Source: Oxalobacteraceae bacterium (GTDB lineage Bacteria; Pseudomonadota; Gammaproteobacteria; Burkholderiales; Burkholderiaceae_D). Taken from it: 18,219 bases of DNA. This document shows, in pieces, positions 7,807 through 17,619 of this stretch. Numbering within the stretch: the first letter of the stretch is position 1; every line of letters begins with the position of its first letter. The notes under the pieces were generated by a model. The model made no database searches, was not told where the DNA came from, and saw only the letters and a program-made list of their open reading frames with translations. A program made the translations under genes and the position numbers. The stretch covers positions 1-18,219 of the forward strand of contig CANGFL010000003.1 of NCBI GenBank assembly GCA_947453015.1, read 5' to 3'.

Positions 7807-8949
7807 ATGCGACATTCCAAGCTTGTTTTACTAGCGGCGGCGTTGTTGATGGCCGGTTGCTCTTCTCTGAATCCTTTTGCCGCTAAGCCTAAAAATTCAC
7901 CGGCTGATCTGGTTAGTTTTAAGCCGACGATGGCGGTTCGAACTCTTTGGTCGGTAAATATTGGTAAGGCGGGTGACTATCATCTGAAACCAGTTTTCAG
8001 TAATGGCCGACTGTATGTAGCTAATCAGTCTGGCGAAGTCATGTGCATCGATGCATCGAACGGCGCAATCGTTTGGAAAAGTAAAACAGGTATGTCGCTG
8101 AGTGCCGGCGTTGGGGCAGATGCGGGTACGGTTGTAGTGACTGGCTCGGATGGAACAGTGCACGCACTCGACGCTACGAACGGCCAGACGCGCTGGAAGT
8201 TCCAAGCCTCGACAGAAATTTTATCGGCGCCAGCGGTAGGTAGTGGCACGGTAGTGGTACGCAGCGTTGACAATCGAATTGTTGCACTCGATGCTGAATC
8301 AGGTTCACGACGTTGGTATTTGCAGCGCACTGCGCCGCCCTTAGCGTTGCGATCAGCACCGGGAATTATTGTTGCTGATGGTTTGGCCTATGTAGGTTTG
8401 CCTGCAGGTCGCATGATTGCCTTATCCGTTTTGACCGGAGCGCCGCGCTGGGAAGCAGCGATTGCCGAACCTAAAGGCGCGACCGAGCTTGAGCGCGTCT
8501 CTGATGTATCCGGCGAGCCAGCTTTACTGGGCCGTGATATTTGTGCGAGCTCGTATCAAGGACGAGTTGCCTGCGTCGATATCGGCAACGGAACATTGCG
8601 TTGGGCACGAGAGCTATCAGCGGCGGTTGGTCCGGGAATTGATCAACGCTATGTTTTTACTGCCGATGAAAAAGGTAACCTGCAGGCATTCGCTCGCGAG
8701 ACGGGTAGCAGTGTTTGGCGTAATACCAGTTTGAGTTGGCGTGGTTTGTCAGCACCGGTTTCTTTCGGACGCGCTATTGCTGTGGGTGATCGTCAGGGTC
8801 AGCTGCATTTTTTCTCCCGCGAAGAGGGAGCGCTGTTGGCACGTATTGCTACCGATGGCAGTGCGATTCGTGCGACCCCAGTGGTAGCAGGAGCTAATCT
8901 CATCGTTCAAACCCAAGATGGAAAATTGATGGCGATTGCGTCGGACTAA
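7807..8949 (+). CDS. bamB: BamB, beta-propeller lipoprotein of the outer-membrane assembly (BAM) complex
   Basis: The 380-residue protein has a lipoprotein signal peptide (KLVLLAAALLMAGC) with lipidated Cys18 followed by Ser, consistent with outer-membrane sorting. The rest is PQQ-like beta-propeller repeats: LYVANQSGEVMCIDASNGAIVWK, VVTGSDGTVHALDATNGQTRWKF, VVVRSVDNRIVALDAESGSRRW and later blades. E. coli BamB (392 residues) is an eight-bladed propeller that binds BamA POTRA domains and aids insertion of outer-membrane proteins. The ATG follows GAGGA (7798-7802) at good spacing, 11 bases after yfgM. Its neighbour YfgM also acts in envelope protein traffic, which fits shared expression. PQQ-dependent dehydrogenases share the repeat, but length, lipobox and location fit BamB. 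Confidence 0.96.
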   Translation: MRHSKLVLLAAALLMAGCSSLNPFAAKPKNSPADLVSFKPTMAVRTLWSVNIGKAGDYHLKPVFSNGRLYVANQSGEVMCIDASNGAIVWKSKTGMSLSAGVGADAGTVVVTGSDGTVHALDATNGQTRWKFQASTEILSAPAVGSGTVVVRSVDNRIVALDAESGSRRWYLQRTAPPLALRSAPGIIVADGLAYVGLPAGRMIALSVLTGAPRWEAAIAEPKGATELERVSDVSGEPALLGRDICASSYQGRVACVDIGNGTLRWARELSAAVGPGIDQRYVFTADEKGNLQAFARETGSSVWRNTSLSWRGLSAPVSFGRAIAVGDRQGQLHFFSREEGALLARIATDGSAIRATPVVAGANLIVQTQDGKLMAIASD

Positions 8950-9001
8950 GTTCCGACTACGTCTCAATTTCTCGCGCCTGCAGGAAAGTCGTAAGCTTTC
9001 C
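8940..9001 (+). other. Short dyads between bamB and der
   Basis: Two small inverted repeats lie around this 63-base gap. GTCGGA/TCCGAC (8940-8945 with 8952-8957) spans the bamB stop. GGAAAG/CTTTCC (8983-8988 with 8996-9001) sits just before the der start and could partly mask its weak ribosome site. Neither is followed by a T-run, so neither is an intrinsic terminator. Stems of 6 bp are near chance level. Confidence 0.25.
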
Positions 9002-9012
9002 AGAGATATTTC

Positions 9013-10350
9013 ATGAAGCCCGTCATTGCACTCATAGGCCGACCTAACGTCGGTAAATCCACTTTATTCAACCGACTCACGCGTTCGCGCGATGCGTTGG
9101 TTGCTGACTTGCCTGGATTGACTAGAGACCGTCACTACGGTGAAGGAAGAATCGGTGAGCGTCCATTTTTGGTGATCGATACCGGCGGTTTTGAACCGGT
9201 TGCTAAAGAGGGCATCGTTCACGAGATGGCCAAGCAAACTCGGCAAGCTATCGTCGAAGCGGATGTCGTTGTATTTATCGTCGATGGTCGCCAAGGTTTA
9301 ACGCCCCACGACAAAACGATTACAGACTTCCTGCGTAAATCTGGTCGACAAGTGATGTTGGTCGTGAATAAATCCGAAGGCATGAAATATACGTCCGTTA
9401 CGGCCGATTTTTATGAGCTTGGTTTGGGTGATCCCTACGTTATTTCTGCGGCTCATGGAGATGGTGTCGCAGACCTGGTTGATCAAGCACTTGATATCGC
9501 TATCGAAGGTAAGCCAGAAGAAGAAAACGAAGAGGCACCGCAGAAAGGTATAAAGATTGCGATTGTTGGTCGACCCAATGTGGGTAAATCAACCATGGTG
9601 AATACGCTGTTGGGTGAAGAGCGCGTTATTGCATTTGATATGCCGGGCACGACTCGTGATTCGATAGAAATTCCGTTCGAGCGTAACGGTAAGCACTACA
9701 CCTTGATTGATACGGCAGGTATACGACGCAAAGGAAAAGTTTTTGAAGCCATTGAAAAATTTTCTGTAGTCAAAACCTTGCAATCAATTTCAGAAGCAAA
9801 TGTGGTTTTGCTTTTGCTCGATGCGCAACAAGATATTTCTGAACAAGATGCACATATTGCAGGTTTTATTCTCGAATCGGGTCGTGCCTTGGTAGTTGGT
9901 ATCAACAAATGGGATGGACTGACGTCAGATCATCGTGACCATATCAAACGTGAAATTGATCGCAAGCTGACGTTTTTGACTTTCGCCAAATTTCATTACA
10001 TTTCTGCATTGAAATCGACTGGCATCATGCAGATGTTGAAATCAATTGATTCTGCTTACGCAGCTGCGATGGCAAAGCTACCTACACCGCAGCTAACACG
10101 TGCCTTACAAGAAGCATTGGATCATCAACAGCCGCGTCGGAAAGGCTCGATTCGCCCTAAGTTGAGATATGCCCATCAGGGTGGTCAAAATCCGCCTATC
10201 ATTGTCATTCACGGCAATGCGTTAGATGCAATTGATTCCAGTTACAAACGTTATCTAGAAAAACATTTCCGAGATAGTTTTTCATTAACCGGTACACCAT
10301 TGAGAATAGAATTCCGTTCTGGCAAAAACCCTTTTTCCAGACAGGAATAA
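9013..10350 (+). CDS. der: Der (EngA), double-domain GTPase for 50S ribosome assembly
   Basis: The 445-residue protein has two tandem GTPase domains and a C-terminal KH-like domain, the unique Der architecture. Domain 1 has P-loop GRPNVGKS (9-16), DLPG (32-35), DTGG (56-59) and NKSE (119-122), where the last Asp of NKxD is Glu. Domain 2 has GRPNVGKS (186-193), [12 protein letters not shown] (233-236) and NKWD (298-301). The KH-like part covers about 355-440 ([19 protein letters not shown]). It binds the 50S precursor and is essential in most bacteria. The ATG is preceded only by a weak AGAG at 9002-9005. It is the last gene of the first cluster: a 132-base gap with a new promoter follows. Confidence 0.97.
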   Translation: MKPVIALIGRPNVGKSTLFNRLTRSRDALVADLPGLTRDRHYGEGRIGERPFLVIDTGGFEPVAKEGIVHEMAKQTRQAIVEADVVVFIVDGRQGLTPHDKTITDFLRKSGRQVMLVVNKSEGMKYTSVTADFYELGLGDPYVISAAHGDGVADLVDQALDIAIEGKPEEENEEAPQKGIKIAIVGRPNVGKSTMVNTLLGEERVIAFDMPGTTRDSIEIPFERNGKHYTLIDTAGIRRKGKVFEAIEKFSVVKTLQSISEANVVLLLLDAQQDISEQDAHIAGFILESGRALVVGINKWDGLTSDHRDHIKREIDRKLTFLTFAKFHYISALKSTGIMQMLKSIDSAYAAAMAKLPTPQLTRALQEALDHQQPRRKGSIRPKLRYAHQGGQNPPIIVIHGNALDAIDSSYKRYLEKHFRDSFSLTGTPLRIEFRSGKNPFSRQE

Positions 10351-10371
10351 AATCATTTTTCGACGAGTCTG

Positions 10372-10390
10372 TTTGCCAGTGTGGGGCAAA
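10372..10390 (+). other. Weak hairpin after der
   Basis: TTTGCC (10372-10377) and GGCAAA (10385-10390) form a 6-bp stem with a 7-base loop, 21 bases past the der stop. It is followed by TCGATTACATT rather than a T-run, so at best it is a weak or Rho-assisted end for the upstream transcript. Read-through into hfq is likely. Confidence 0.3.
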
Positions 10391-10425
10391 TCGATTACAT
10401 TCGCGAGAAGCGGTTATTTTGGGCG

Positions 10426-10453
10426 CTTGTACTTTCATGCCCCGCCCCCATTT
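10426..10453 (+). promoter_or_regulatory. Heat-shock (sigma-32/RpoH-type) promoter of hfq
   Basis: CTTGTAC (10426-10432) matches the sigma-32 -35 consensus CTTGAAA in five of seven positions. After 13 bases, CCCCATTT (10446-10453) matches the -10 consensus CCCCATnT completely. Predicted start is near 10460, giving a leader of about 22 bases before the hfq ATG at 10483. E. coli hfq and the hfl genes are known to be served by sigma-32 promoters, so the location makes sense. No convincing sigma-70 promoter is visible in this gap. Confidence 0.65.
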
Positions 10454-10482
10454 GCATAACTTAACAATAAAACGGAGCTTCC

Positions 10483-10719
10483 ATGAGCAACAAAGGGCAA
10501 CTGCTTCAGGATCCTTTCTTGAACGCCTTACGAAAAGAGCACGTTCCTGTTTCCATTTATTTAGTGAATGGCATCAAACTTCAGGGGCACGTGGAATCAT
10601 TCGATCAATACGTTGTGTTACTGCGCAACACCGTAACCCAAATGGTTTACAAACACGCTATTTCCACCGTGGTTCCAGCGCGCGCGGTTAATCTCAATAC
10701 AGAACAGGCTCCCGAGTAA
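10483..10719 (+). CDS. hfq: Hfq, RNA chaperone
   Basis: A 78-residue Sm-like protein that forms a hexameric ring and pairs small RNAs with target mRNAs. The N-terminus [16 protein letters not shown] is the family signature and includes proximal-face Gln8. Sm1 is [25 protein letters not shown], and Sm2 contains YKHAIST with the KH pair of the uridine-binding pocket. The C-terminal tail is short (about ten residues after the core), unlike the long tail of E. coli Hfq (102 residues), as commonly seen in betaproteobacteria. The ATG follows GGAG (10474-10477) with five bases between. It leads the second gene cluster behind the sigma-32-like promoter. Being first, with hflX only 36 bases on, it probably shares transcripts with hflXKC. 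Confidence 0.98.
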   Translation: MSNKGQLLQDPFLNALRKEHVPVSIYLVNGIKLQGHVESFDQYVVLLRNTVTQMVYKHAISTVVPARAVNLNTEQAPE

Positions 10720-10737
10720 GATTTCAACCTGCTCGGG
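10711..10737 (+). other. Hairpin spanning the hfq stop codon
   Basis: CCCGAG (10711-10716) and CTCGGG (10732-10737) can pair across a 15-base loop that includes the hfq TAA. TTGG follows, not a T-run. It could stabilise the hfq 3' end or lower transcription into hflX, which would suit the much higher need for Hfq. The structure is short and unproven. Confidence 0.3.
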
Positions 10738-10755
10738 TTGGCCAGGGTTTATTAC

Positions 10756-11892
10756 ATGCGTGCTGTTTTGGTTGGTGTTGATTTTGGCAAGCTTGATTTC
10801 GTTTCCAGTCTTGAAGAATTGGCATTGTTGTCAAAAACGGCAGGTGCCCAGCCGGTCGCCAGCGTAACTGGCAAACGGTCGTCTCCCGATGCAGCCTTGT
10901 TTGTTGGATCAGGCAAGGCTGATGAAGTTCTCGACACCATCAATGACCTCGAAGCCGAGGTTGCCATTTTCAACCATGCGCTATCACCAGCGCAGCAGCG
11001 CAACCTCGAACGCCACCTCAAGGTGCGTGTTGTCGATCGAACCAGTCTGATTCTTGATATCTTTGCCCAGCGAGCGCAGAGCCACGAAGGTAAGGTTCAG
11101 GTCGAACTAGCCCAACTGCAGCATCTTGCTACCCGACTGATCCGCGGCTGGACCCACTTAGAGCGTCAAAAGGGTGGTATTGGTTTGCGCGGCCCGGGTG
11201 AGACTCAGCTGGAAACCGATAGGCGACTGATCGGTGCTCGGGTCAAAGCCTTGCGAGCCAAGCTTGATAAGCTGCAGCGGCAGCGTAATACCCAACGTCG
11301 ATCGCGCGAACGCAATCGCACCTTTTCTGTCTCGCTGGTGGGCTATACCAATGCGGGCAAGTCGACTCTTTTTAATAACATGACCAAGGCTGGCGTTTAT
11401 GCGGCCGATCAGTTGTTTGCGACCTTGGATACCACCTCGCGTCGCATCCATCTTGGTGAATATGGCAACGTTGTTATTTCGGATACAGTAGGATTTATTC
11501 GGGATTTGCCCACCCAATTAGTCGCCGCCTTTCGGGCGACGTTGGACGAGACAATTCACGCCGATTTACTGCTGCACGTGGTCGATGCGGCGAGTCCGGT
11601 GCGCGACGACCAGATCGAGCAGGTTAACGCTGTATTGCAGGAGATTGGGGCGGATCATGTGCCTCAGGTCCTGGTCTGGAACAAGATCGATGTCGCTGGC
11701 TTAGAGCCGGGGATAGAGCATGATGAATATGATAAAATTCGACGTGTTTTTGTCAGCGCCCAGACTGGCGAAGGGATTGATTTGCTTAGGCAGGCAATTG
11801 CCGGCTTCGCGCAGGCAGGCGGCGCTAGTCCAGGGCATTTCCCGCCCGACGATTCCAGGCTGAGCGAGCGCAGCGACGAGATAATTCCCTAA
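10756..11892 (+). CDS. hflX: HflX, ribosome-associated GTPase
   Basis: The 378-residue protein has the HflX N-terminal domain (residues 1-185; FVGSGKADEV and GGIGLRGPGETQLETDRR are its signatures), a basic coiled-coil hairpin at about 157-190, then the G domain: GYTNAGKS (196-203), DTVG (243-246) and NKID (309-312). HflX binds 50S and splits stalled or hibernating ribosomes after heat or antibiotic stress; despite its name it is not part of the FtsH protease. The ATG at 10756 follows AGGG (10744-10747) at eight bases. A TTG at 10738 would add six atypical residues. Placement behind a heat-shock type promoter fits its rescue role. The gene looks somewhat richer in GC than its neighbours, but the product is fully conventional. 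Confidence 0.96.
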   Translation: MRAVLVGVDFGKLDFVSSLEELALLSKTAGAQPVASVTGKRSSPDAALFVGSGKADEVLDTINDLEAEVAIFNHALSPAQQRNLERHLKVRVVDRTSLILDIFAQRAQSHEGKVQVELAQLQHLATRLIRGWTHLERQKGGIGLRGPGETQLETDRRLIGARVKALRAKLDKLQRQRNTQRRSRERNRTFSVSLVGYTNAGKSTLFNNMTKAGVYAADQLFATLDTTSRRIHLGEYGNVVISDTVGFIRDLPTQLVAAFRATLDETIHADLLLHVVDAASPVRDDQIEQVNAVLQEIGADHVPQVLVWNKIDVAGLEPGIEHDEYDKIRRVFVSAQTGEGIDLLRQAIAGFAQAGGASPGHFPPDDSRLSERSDEIIP

Positions 11893-11950
11893 CTGCACAA
11901 CTGACCATGGTGCCGACTTCCGTTGGTATCGAATCAGCGTTTCATTCAAG

Positions 11951-13261
11951 ATGAAAAAAGACCTCAACTCGGAACGCCCCAGCAAGCTCGAATCTCTCTT
12001 AAAGAAATTCGGCCTCAGTTTTTCTTTGAACGACCCACGCTGGGGTCGCGGCCCACAAGATAATAACGACCAGGATTCTCGTCAAAACAGTCGTAAGCCT
12101 AACGATGGCCCGCCTGACCTTGATCAACTCTGGCGCGACTTCAATCAACGTCTGAATCGACTTTTCGGTGGCCAGGGTGGCGGCCGTGATGGTGGTGAGG
12201 GCGGCGGATCCAGCGATGGACATGGTGCCGGCATCAGCGCGGGCGTTGTCGCTGTCGTGATCGGCTTCCTCTGGTTGGTTAGTGGCTTTTTTATCGTGCA
12301 AGAAGGTCAAACAGGCGTTGTTATGACCTTTGGCAAATTCAGCCATTCAACGCAGCCGGGTTTCAACTGGCGCTGGCCGTATCCAATACAAGCACACGAG
12401 GTGGTCAACTTATCTCAGGTTAGAACGGTGGAGATTGGTTATCGCAGCAACGTGCGCAACAAGTTGGCACGTGAATCCTTAATGCTGACCGATGATGAAA
12501 ACATCATCGATATTCAATTCGCTGTTCAGTACCGACTTAAAGATGCATCTGAGTGGGTGTTCAATAATCGCGATCAGGAAGAAACGGTCAAAGAAGTTGC
12601 TGAGACAGCCATTCGCGAAATCGTCGGTAAAAGCAAAATGGATTTTGTGTTGTATGAGGGTCGCGAAAAAGTGGCGTTCGATACCAGCACTTTGATGCAG
12701 CACATACTAGATCGCTACAAGATTGGCGTGTTAGTCACCAACGTCACGATGCAAGCAGTGCAGCCTCCTGAACAAGTACAGGCAGCATTTGATGACGCTG
12801 TGAAAGCCGGTCAAGATCGTGAACGCCAAAAAAATGAAGGCCAAGCGTACGCTAACGATGTAGTACCTAAAGCTCGCGGAGCAGCGTCACGACTCTTACA
12901 AGAATCTGAAGGCTATCGCTCACGCGTTGTCGCCAATGCAGAAGGTGAAGCCTCGCGATTCTCGAAAATTTTGACTGAATACCAAAAGGCTCCAGGTGTT
13001 ACACGCGATCGTATGTATATCGAAGCGATGCAGCAGATTTTTTCAAGTACAACCAAGGTCATGGTGGATACCAAATCCAGTAACAGCATGATCTATTTGC
13101 CGCTCGATAAGTTGATCGCTCAAACTGCGGCTGAGTCAGCTGCTGGTGTTCATGCACCCGCTGCGCCGCTGGGTGAAACGTTGCCCGCTACTGAAGGCGC
13201 GCGCGTCCCAGAGCCACGTGCTCGCGAAAATCGCAGCATACGTGACAGGGAGTCACGCTAA
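11951..13261 (+). CDS. hflK: HflK, SPFH-domain regulator of the FtsH protease
   Basis: A 436-residue bitopic inner-membrane protein. The cytoplasmic N-terminus carries FSLNDPRWGRG (23-33) and PPDLDQLWRDFNQRL (54-68), then a Gly-rich linker at about 71-95. One membrane helix lies at about 95-116, followed by the periplasmic SPFH/band-7 domain (VQEGQTGVVMTFGKF onward), a coiled coil with Ala/Glu-rich helices (about 290-340) and a low-complexity tail. HflK pairs with HflC into a large cage around FtsH and modulates degradation of membrane proteins. Compared with E. coli, the N-terminus before SLNDP is about 20 residues longer; an in-frame TTG at 12026 is an alternative start but lacks a ribosome site. 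The stop overlaps the hflC start by one base (TAATG). Confidence 0.95.
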   Translation: MKKDLNSERPSKLESLLKKFGLSFSLNDPRWGRGPQDNNDQDSRQNSRKPNDGPPDLDQLWRDFNQRLNRLFGGQGGGRDGGEGGGSSDGHGAGISAGVVAVVIGFLWLVSGFFIVQEGQTGVVMTFGKFSHSTQPGFNWRWPYPIQAHEVVNLSQVRTVEIGYRSNVRNKLARESLMLTDDENIIDIQFAVQYRLKDASEWVFNNRDQEETVKEVAETAIREIVGKSKMDFVLYEGREKVAFDTSTLMQHILDRYKIGVLVTNVTMQAVQPPEQVQAAFDDAVKAGQDRERQKNEGQAYANDVVPKARGAASRLLQESEGYRSRVVANAEGEASRFSKILTEYQKAPGVTRDRMYIEAMQQIFSSTTKVMVDTKSSNSMIYLPLDKLIAQTAAESAAGVHAPAAPLGETLPATEGARVPEPRARENRSIRDRESR

Positions 13262-14139
13262 TGAATCGTCTCATTTCCACCGCTATTGCCAGCGTCATTG
13301 CGTTGGCCATTTTGATGTCCACGCTGTTCGTTGTGGATCAACGGCAGTTTGCCATCGTGTTTGCGCTCGGTGAAGTCAAGCAAGTCATTAAGGAACCCGG
13401 CCTGCATTTCAAATTGCCACCGCCATTCCAAAACGTGATCTTCCTCGATAAACGTATTTTGACTTTAGATACGCCTGAGCCAGATCGGTTTATTACCGCA
13501 GAAAAGAAAAACATACTGGTTGATGCGTTTGTTAAGTGGCGCATCGTTGATCCACGACTCTACTTCATCAGTTTTGGTGGTGACGAACGTCGTGCACAAG
13601 ATCGTATGGCACAAATCGTTAAAGCAGCGTTGAATGATGAAATCACCAAACGCACCGTACGCGAAGTGATTTCGGGCGAGCGTGGCAAAGTGATGGATGC
13701 CATTCGCACTAAAGTGTCTGAAGAAGCGAAGCAAATCGGTGGCGAGATTATCGACGTTCGTTTAAAGCGCGTTGATTACGTGGAGCAGATCAATAACTCG
13801 GTTTACGAGCGTATGAAATCTGAACGTGCTCGCGTGGCGAATGAGTTGCGCTCGACCGGTTCTGCTGAATCTGAAAAAATACGTGCCGATGCCGATCGTC
13901 AGCGCATCGTCATTCTTGCTGAAGCCTATAAACAGGCAGAATCAGTGCGAGGCGAGGGCGATGCTAAGGCAGCCCGTATTTACGCGCAGGCATTTGGTCA
14001 GAATCCAGAATTCTACAAATTCATACGCAGCTTAGAAGCCTATCGCGAAAGTTTTAAAACTCGCAGCGATGTGCTGGTGATTGATCCTAATTCGGAGTTC
14101 CTGAAGTATTTCAAGGCACCCGGCGGCGCCCGTAAATAA
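13261..14139 (+). CDS. hflC: HflC, SPFH-domain partner of HflK
   Basis: The 292-residue protein has an N-terminal membrane helix (about 5-25, STAIASVIALAILMSTLFVV) and a periplasmic SPFH/band-7 domain (DQRQFAIVFALGEVKQVIKEPGLHFKLP and following), then an Ala/Glu-rich helix (about 195-245) and the conserved end FYKFIRSLEAYRESF...DPNSEFLKYFK. It forms the HflKC complex, which encloses FtsH in the inner membrane. The start overlaps the hflK stop as TAATG, with GGGAG about ten bases upstream (13249-13253), so the two subunits should be made in a fixed ratio. Length is close to E. coli HflC (334 residues, which has extra internal sequence). A small DUF2065 gene follows after nine bases. Confidence 0.96.
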   Translation: MNRLISTAIASVIALAILMSTLFVVDQRQFAIVFALGEVKQVIKEPGLHFKLPPPFQNVIFLDKRILTLDTPEPDRFITAEKKNILVDAFVKWRIVDPRLYFISFGGDERRAQDRMAQIVKAALNDEITKRTVREVISGERGKVMDAIRTKVSEEAKQIGGEIIDVRLKRVDYVEQINNSVYERMKSERARVANELRSTGSAESEKIRADADRQRIVILAEAYKQAESVRGEGDAKAARIYAQAFGQNPEFYKFIRSLEAYRESFKTRSDVLVIDPNSEFLKYFKAPGGARK

Positions 14140-14148
14140 GGTTGCCCG

Positions 14149-14349
14149 GTGTCGTCCACTCTGCTGATCACGCTGGGCTTGCTTTGCCTGTTAGAGGGGA
14201 TGTTTCCATTCCTCTCGCCGGCTCGCTGGCGACAGACCTTCTTGCAGCTGGCAAGCCTGACGGATGGTCAGATCCGATTTTTTGGTCTGATCGCCATCGT
14301 GTTTGGTATGCTGCTACTCGCTCTACGATTCCTCCTTTCTGAAGCTTGA
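14149..14349 (+). CDS. yjeT: YjeT-like DUF2065 small membrane protein
   Basis: A 66-residue protein starting with GTG, predicted to have two membrane helices (about 4-22, [19 protein letters not shown], and 42-62, [21 protein letters not shown]) joined by a short polar loop containing SPARWRQT. This is the DUF2065 family; E. coli yjeT occupies the same place between hflC and purA. No function is established. The constant linkage to hflKC suggests, without proof, a role at the HflKC-FtsH complex. AAGG (14138-14141) lies at workable distance from the GTG, and no ATG gives the family start. The stop is followed by hisZ after five bases. Overlapping frames here encode no recognisable protein. Confidence 0.85.
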   Translation: MSSTLLITLGLLCLLEGMFPFLSPARWRQTFLQLASLTDGQIRFFGLIAIVFGMLLLALRFLLSEA

Positions 14350-14354
14350 TTGTC

Positions 14355-16807
<2,453 letters not shown>

Positions 16808-16816
16808 TGTAAGCGT

Positions 16817-17326
16817 ATGACGACTTCGGCAGATGCTGGTCATGTATGGATTTCGTGGGATGACTATCATCGTTCTATCGAAAGTTTGGCTAAGCAGGTG
16901 CAAGAGTCAGCGTGGACGTTTGATCATGTTCTTTGTTTAGCGCGAGGTGGTTTGCGTCCGGGAGATGTGTTTTCGCGGCTGTTTAATGTACCGCTATCTA
17001 TTCTCAGCGTAAGTTCTTATCGTGAAGCAGGGGGTACTCAGCGTGGTGAGCTTTGTATATCGGACAAAATAACGTCGACAGCAGACACGTTAAGCGGACG
17101 TCTGCTTTTAATCGATGATTTAGTGGATTCGGGCATCACGCTACACAAAGTTAAGGAATGGTTACCGACTCGTTATCCTGAAATTAACGAGCTTCGATCA
17201 GCGGTAATTTGGTACAAGGAAAGCTCAACGGTACGCCCGGATTATTTTGCTCATTCCGTTGCGGGTAATCCGTGGATACATCAGCCGTTTGAGTTGTACG
17301 ATCAGATGACTCCAGATTCGCTATAG
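16817..17326 (+). CDS. Phosphoribosyltransferase-family protein (probable purine salvage)
   Basis: The 169-residue cytoplasmic protein is a type I phosphoribosyltransferase. The PRPP-binding loop is LLLIDDLVDSGIT (96-108) with the Asp pair at 100-101. LARGGLRPGDVFSRLF (41-56) is the upstream PPi-loop region. This short form, with WISWDDYHRSIESLAKQV at the start and PWIHQPFELYDQM near the end, resembles the Gpt/HGPRT-like proteins found after purA in betaproteobacteria, so hypoxanthine, guanine or xanthine salvage is a reasonable guess. Substrate cannot be read from the sequence. The gene starts nine bases after purA without a clear ribosome site. Confidence 0.88.
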   Translation: MTTSADAGHVWISWDDYHRSIESLAKQVQESAWTFDHVLCLARGGLRPGDVFSRLFNVPLSILSVSSYREAGGTQRGELCISDKITSTADTLSGRLLLIDDLVDSGITLHKVKEWLPTRYPEINELRSAVIWYKESSTVRPDYFAHSVAGNPWIHQPFELYDQMTPDSL

Positions 17327-17351
17327 CAAAATTATCGTTCAAGGAAAGTCG

Positions 17352-17567
17352 ATGAAAGAAAATGAACGTGTAAGTAAGACGCTGAGCGATTTAAAAAATG
17401 CTCAGAACAAGCTGGATGCTTTGGACCGTGAGCATGATGAATTGATGACGCGACTTGCAGATGCGCGACGCGCTCAGCAACGTATGACGTACTACCTAAT
17501 CGCCATCGTTGTGGTTGCTGCCGGAATGATTATTGGATCGCTGTATTTAGCAGCAAAGAGTTTGTAG
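17352..17567 (+). CDS. Small coiled-coil membrane protein of unknown function
   Basis: I do not recognise this 71-residue protein. Residues about 5-45 are a heptad-like, highly charged helix (SDLKNAQNKLDALDREHDEL), probably a coiled coil. One membrane helix follows at about 47-68 (YYLIAIVVVAAGMIIGSLYL) with a very short tail. The likely topology has the coiled coil in the cytoplasm. The start has the best ribosome site of the cluster: AAGGAAAG (17341-17348) before ATG at 17352. The start is 25 bases after the phosphoribosyltransferase stop, so it is probably the last gene of the hfq-purA cluster. The codon pattern resembles its neighbours. It converges on the tRNA-Leu terminator. Confidence 0.72.
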   Translation: MKENERVSKTLSDLKNAQNKLDALDREHDELMTRLADARRAQQRMTYYLIAIVVVAAGMIIGSLYLAAKSL

Positions 17568-17583
17568 CGCTTTTGGTTGGGGC

Positions 17584-17612
17584 AAAAAAAGAGCCTGCGA
17601 AAGCAAGCTCTT
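17584..17612 (-). terminator. Intrinsic terminator of tRNA-Leu
   Basis: On the minus strand AAGAGCTTGC pairs with GCAGGCTCTT (10 bp, one U-G wobble) around a TTTC loop, followed directly by TTTTTTT (complement of A17584-17590). It begins eight bases after the encoded CCA of the tRNA. On the plus strand the same hairpin follows the small gene at 17352 but has only TTGATCT after it, so termination that way would be weaker. Confidence 0.93.
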
Positions 17613-17619
17613 GATCTGC

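Noticed and set aside
10427..10460. Sigma-70 promoter TTGTAC ... CATAAC before hfq
   Set aside because: Spacing is 24-25 bases, far too long; the sigma-32 reading fits much better.
10419..10691. Plus-strand open frame overlapping hfq in another frame
   Set aside because: hfq is certain in its own frame; the overlapping product shows no domain and no ribosome site.
11158..11517. Open frame of 119 codons on the minus strand
   Set aside because: Antisense shadow of the HflX GTPase domain, which is clearly coding on the plus strand.
10756..11892. hflX as horizontally acquired because it looks more GC-rich
   Set aside because: The protein is conventional, gene order is the expected one, and the difference is slight by eye.
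11999..12346. Open frame of 115 codons on the minus strand
   Set aside because: Antisense to the Gly-rich N-terminus of hflK; openness is explained by biased codons there.
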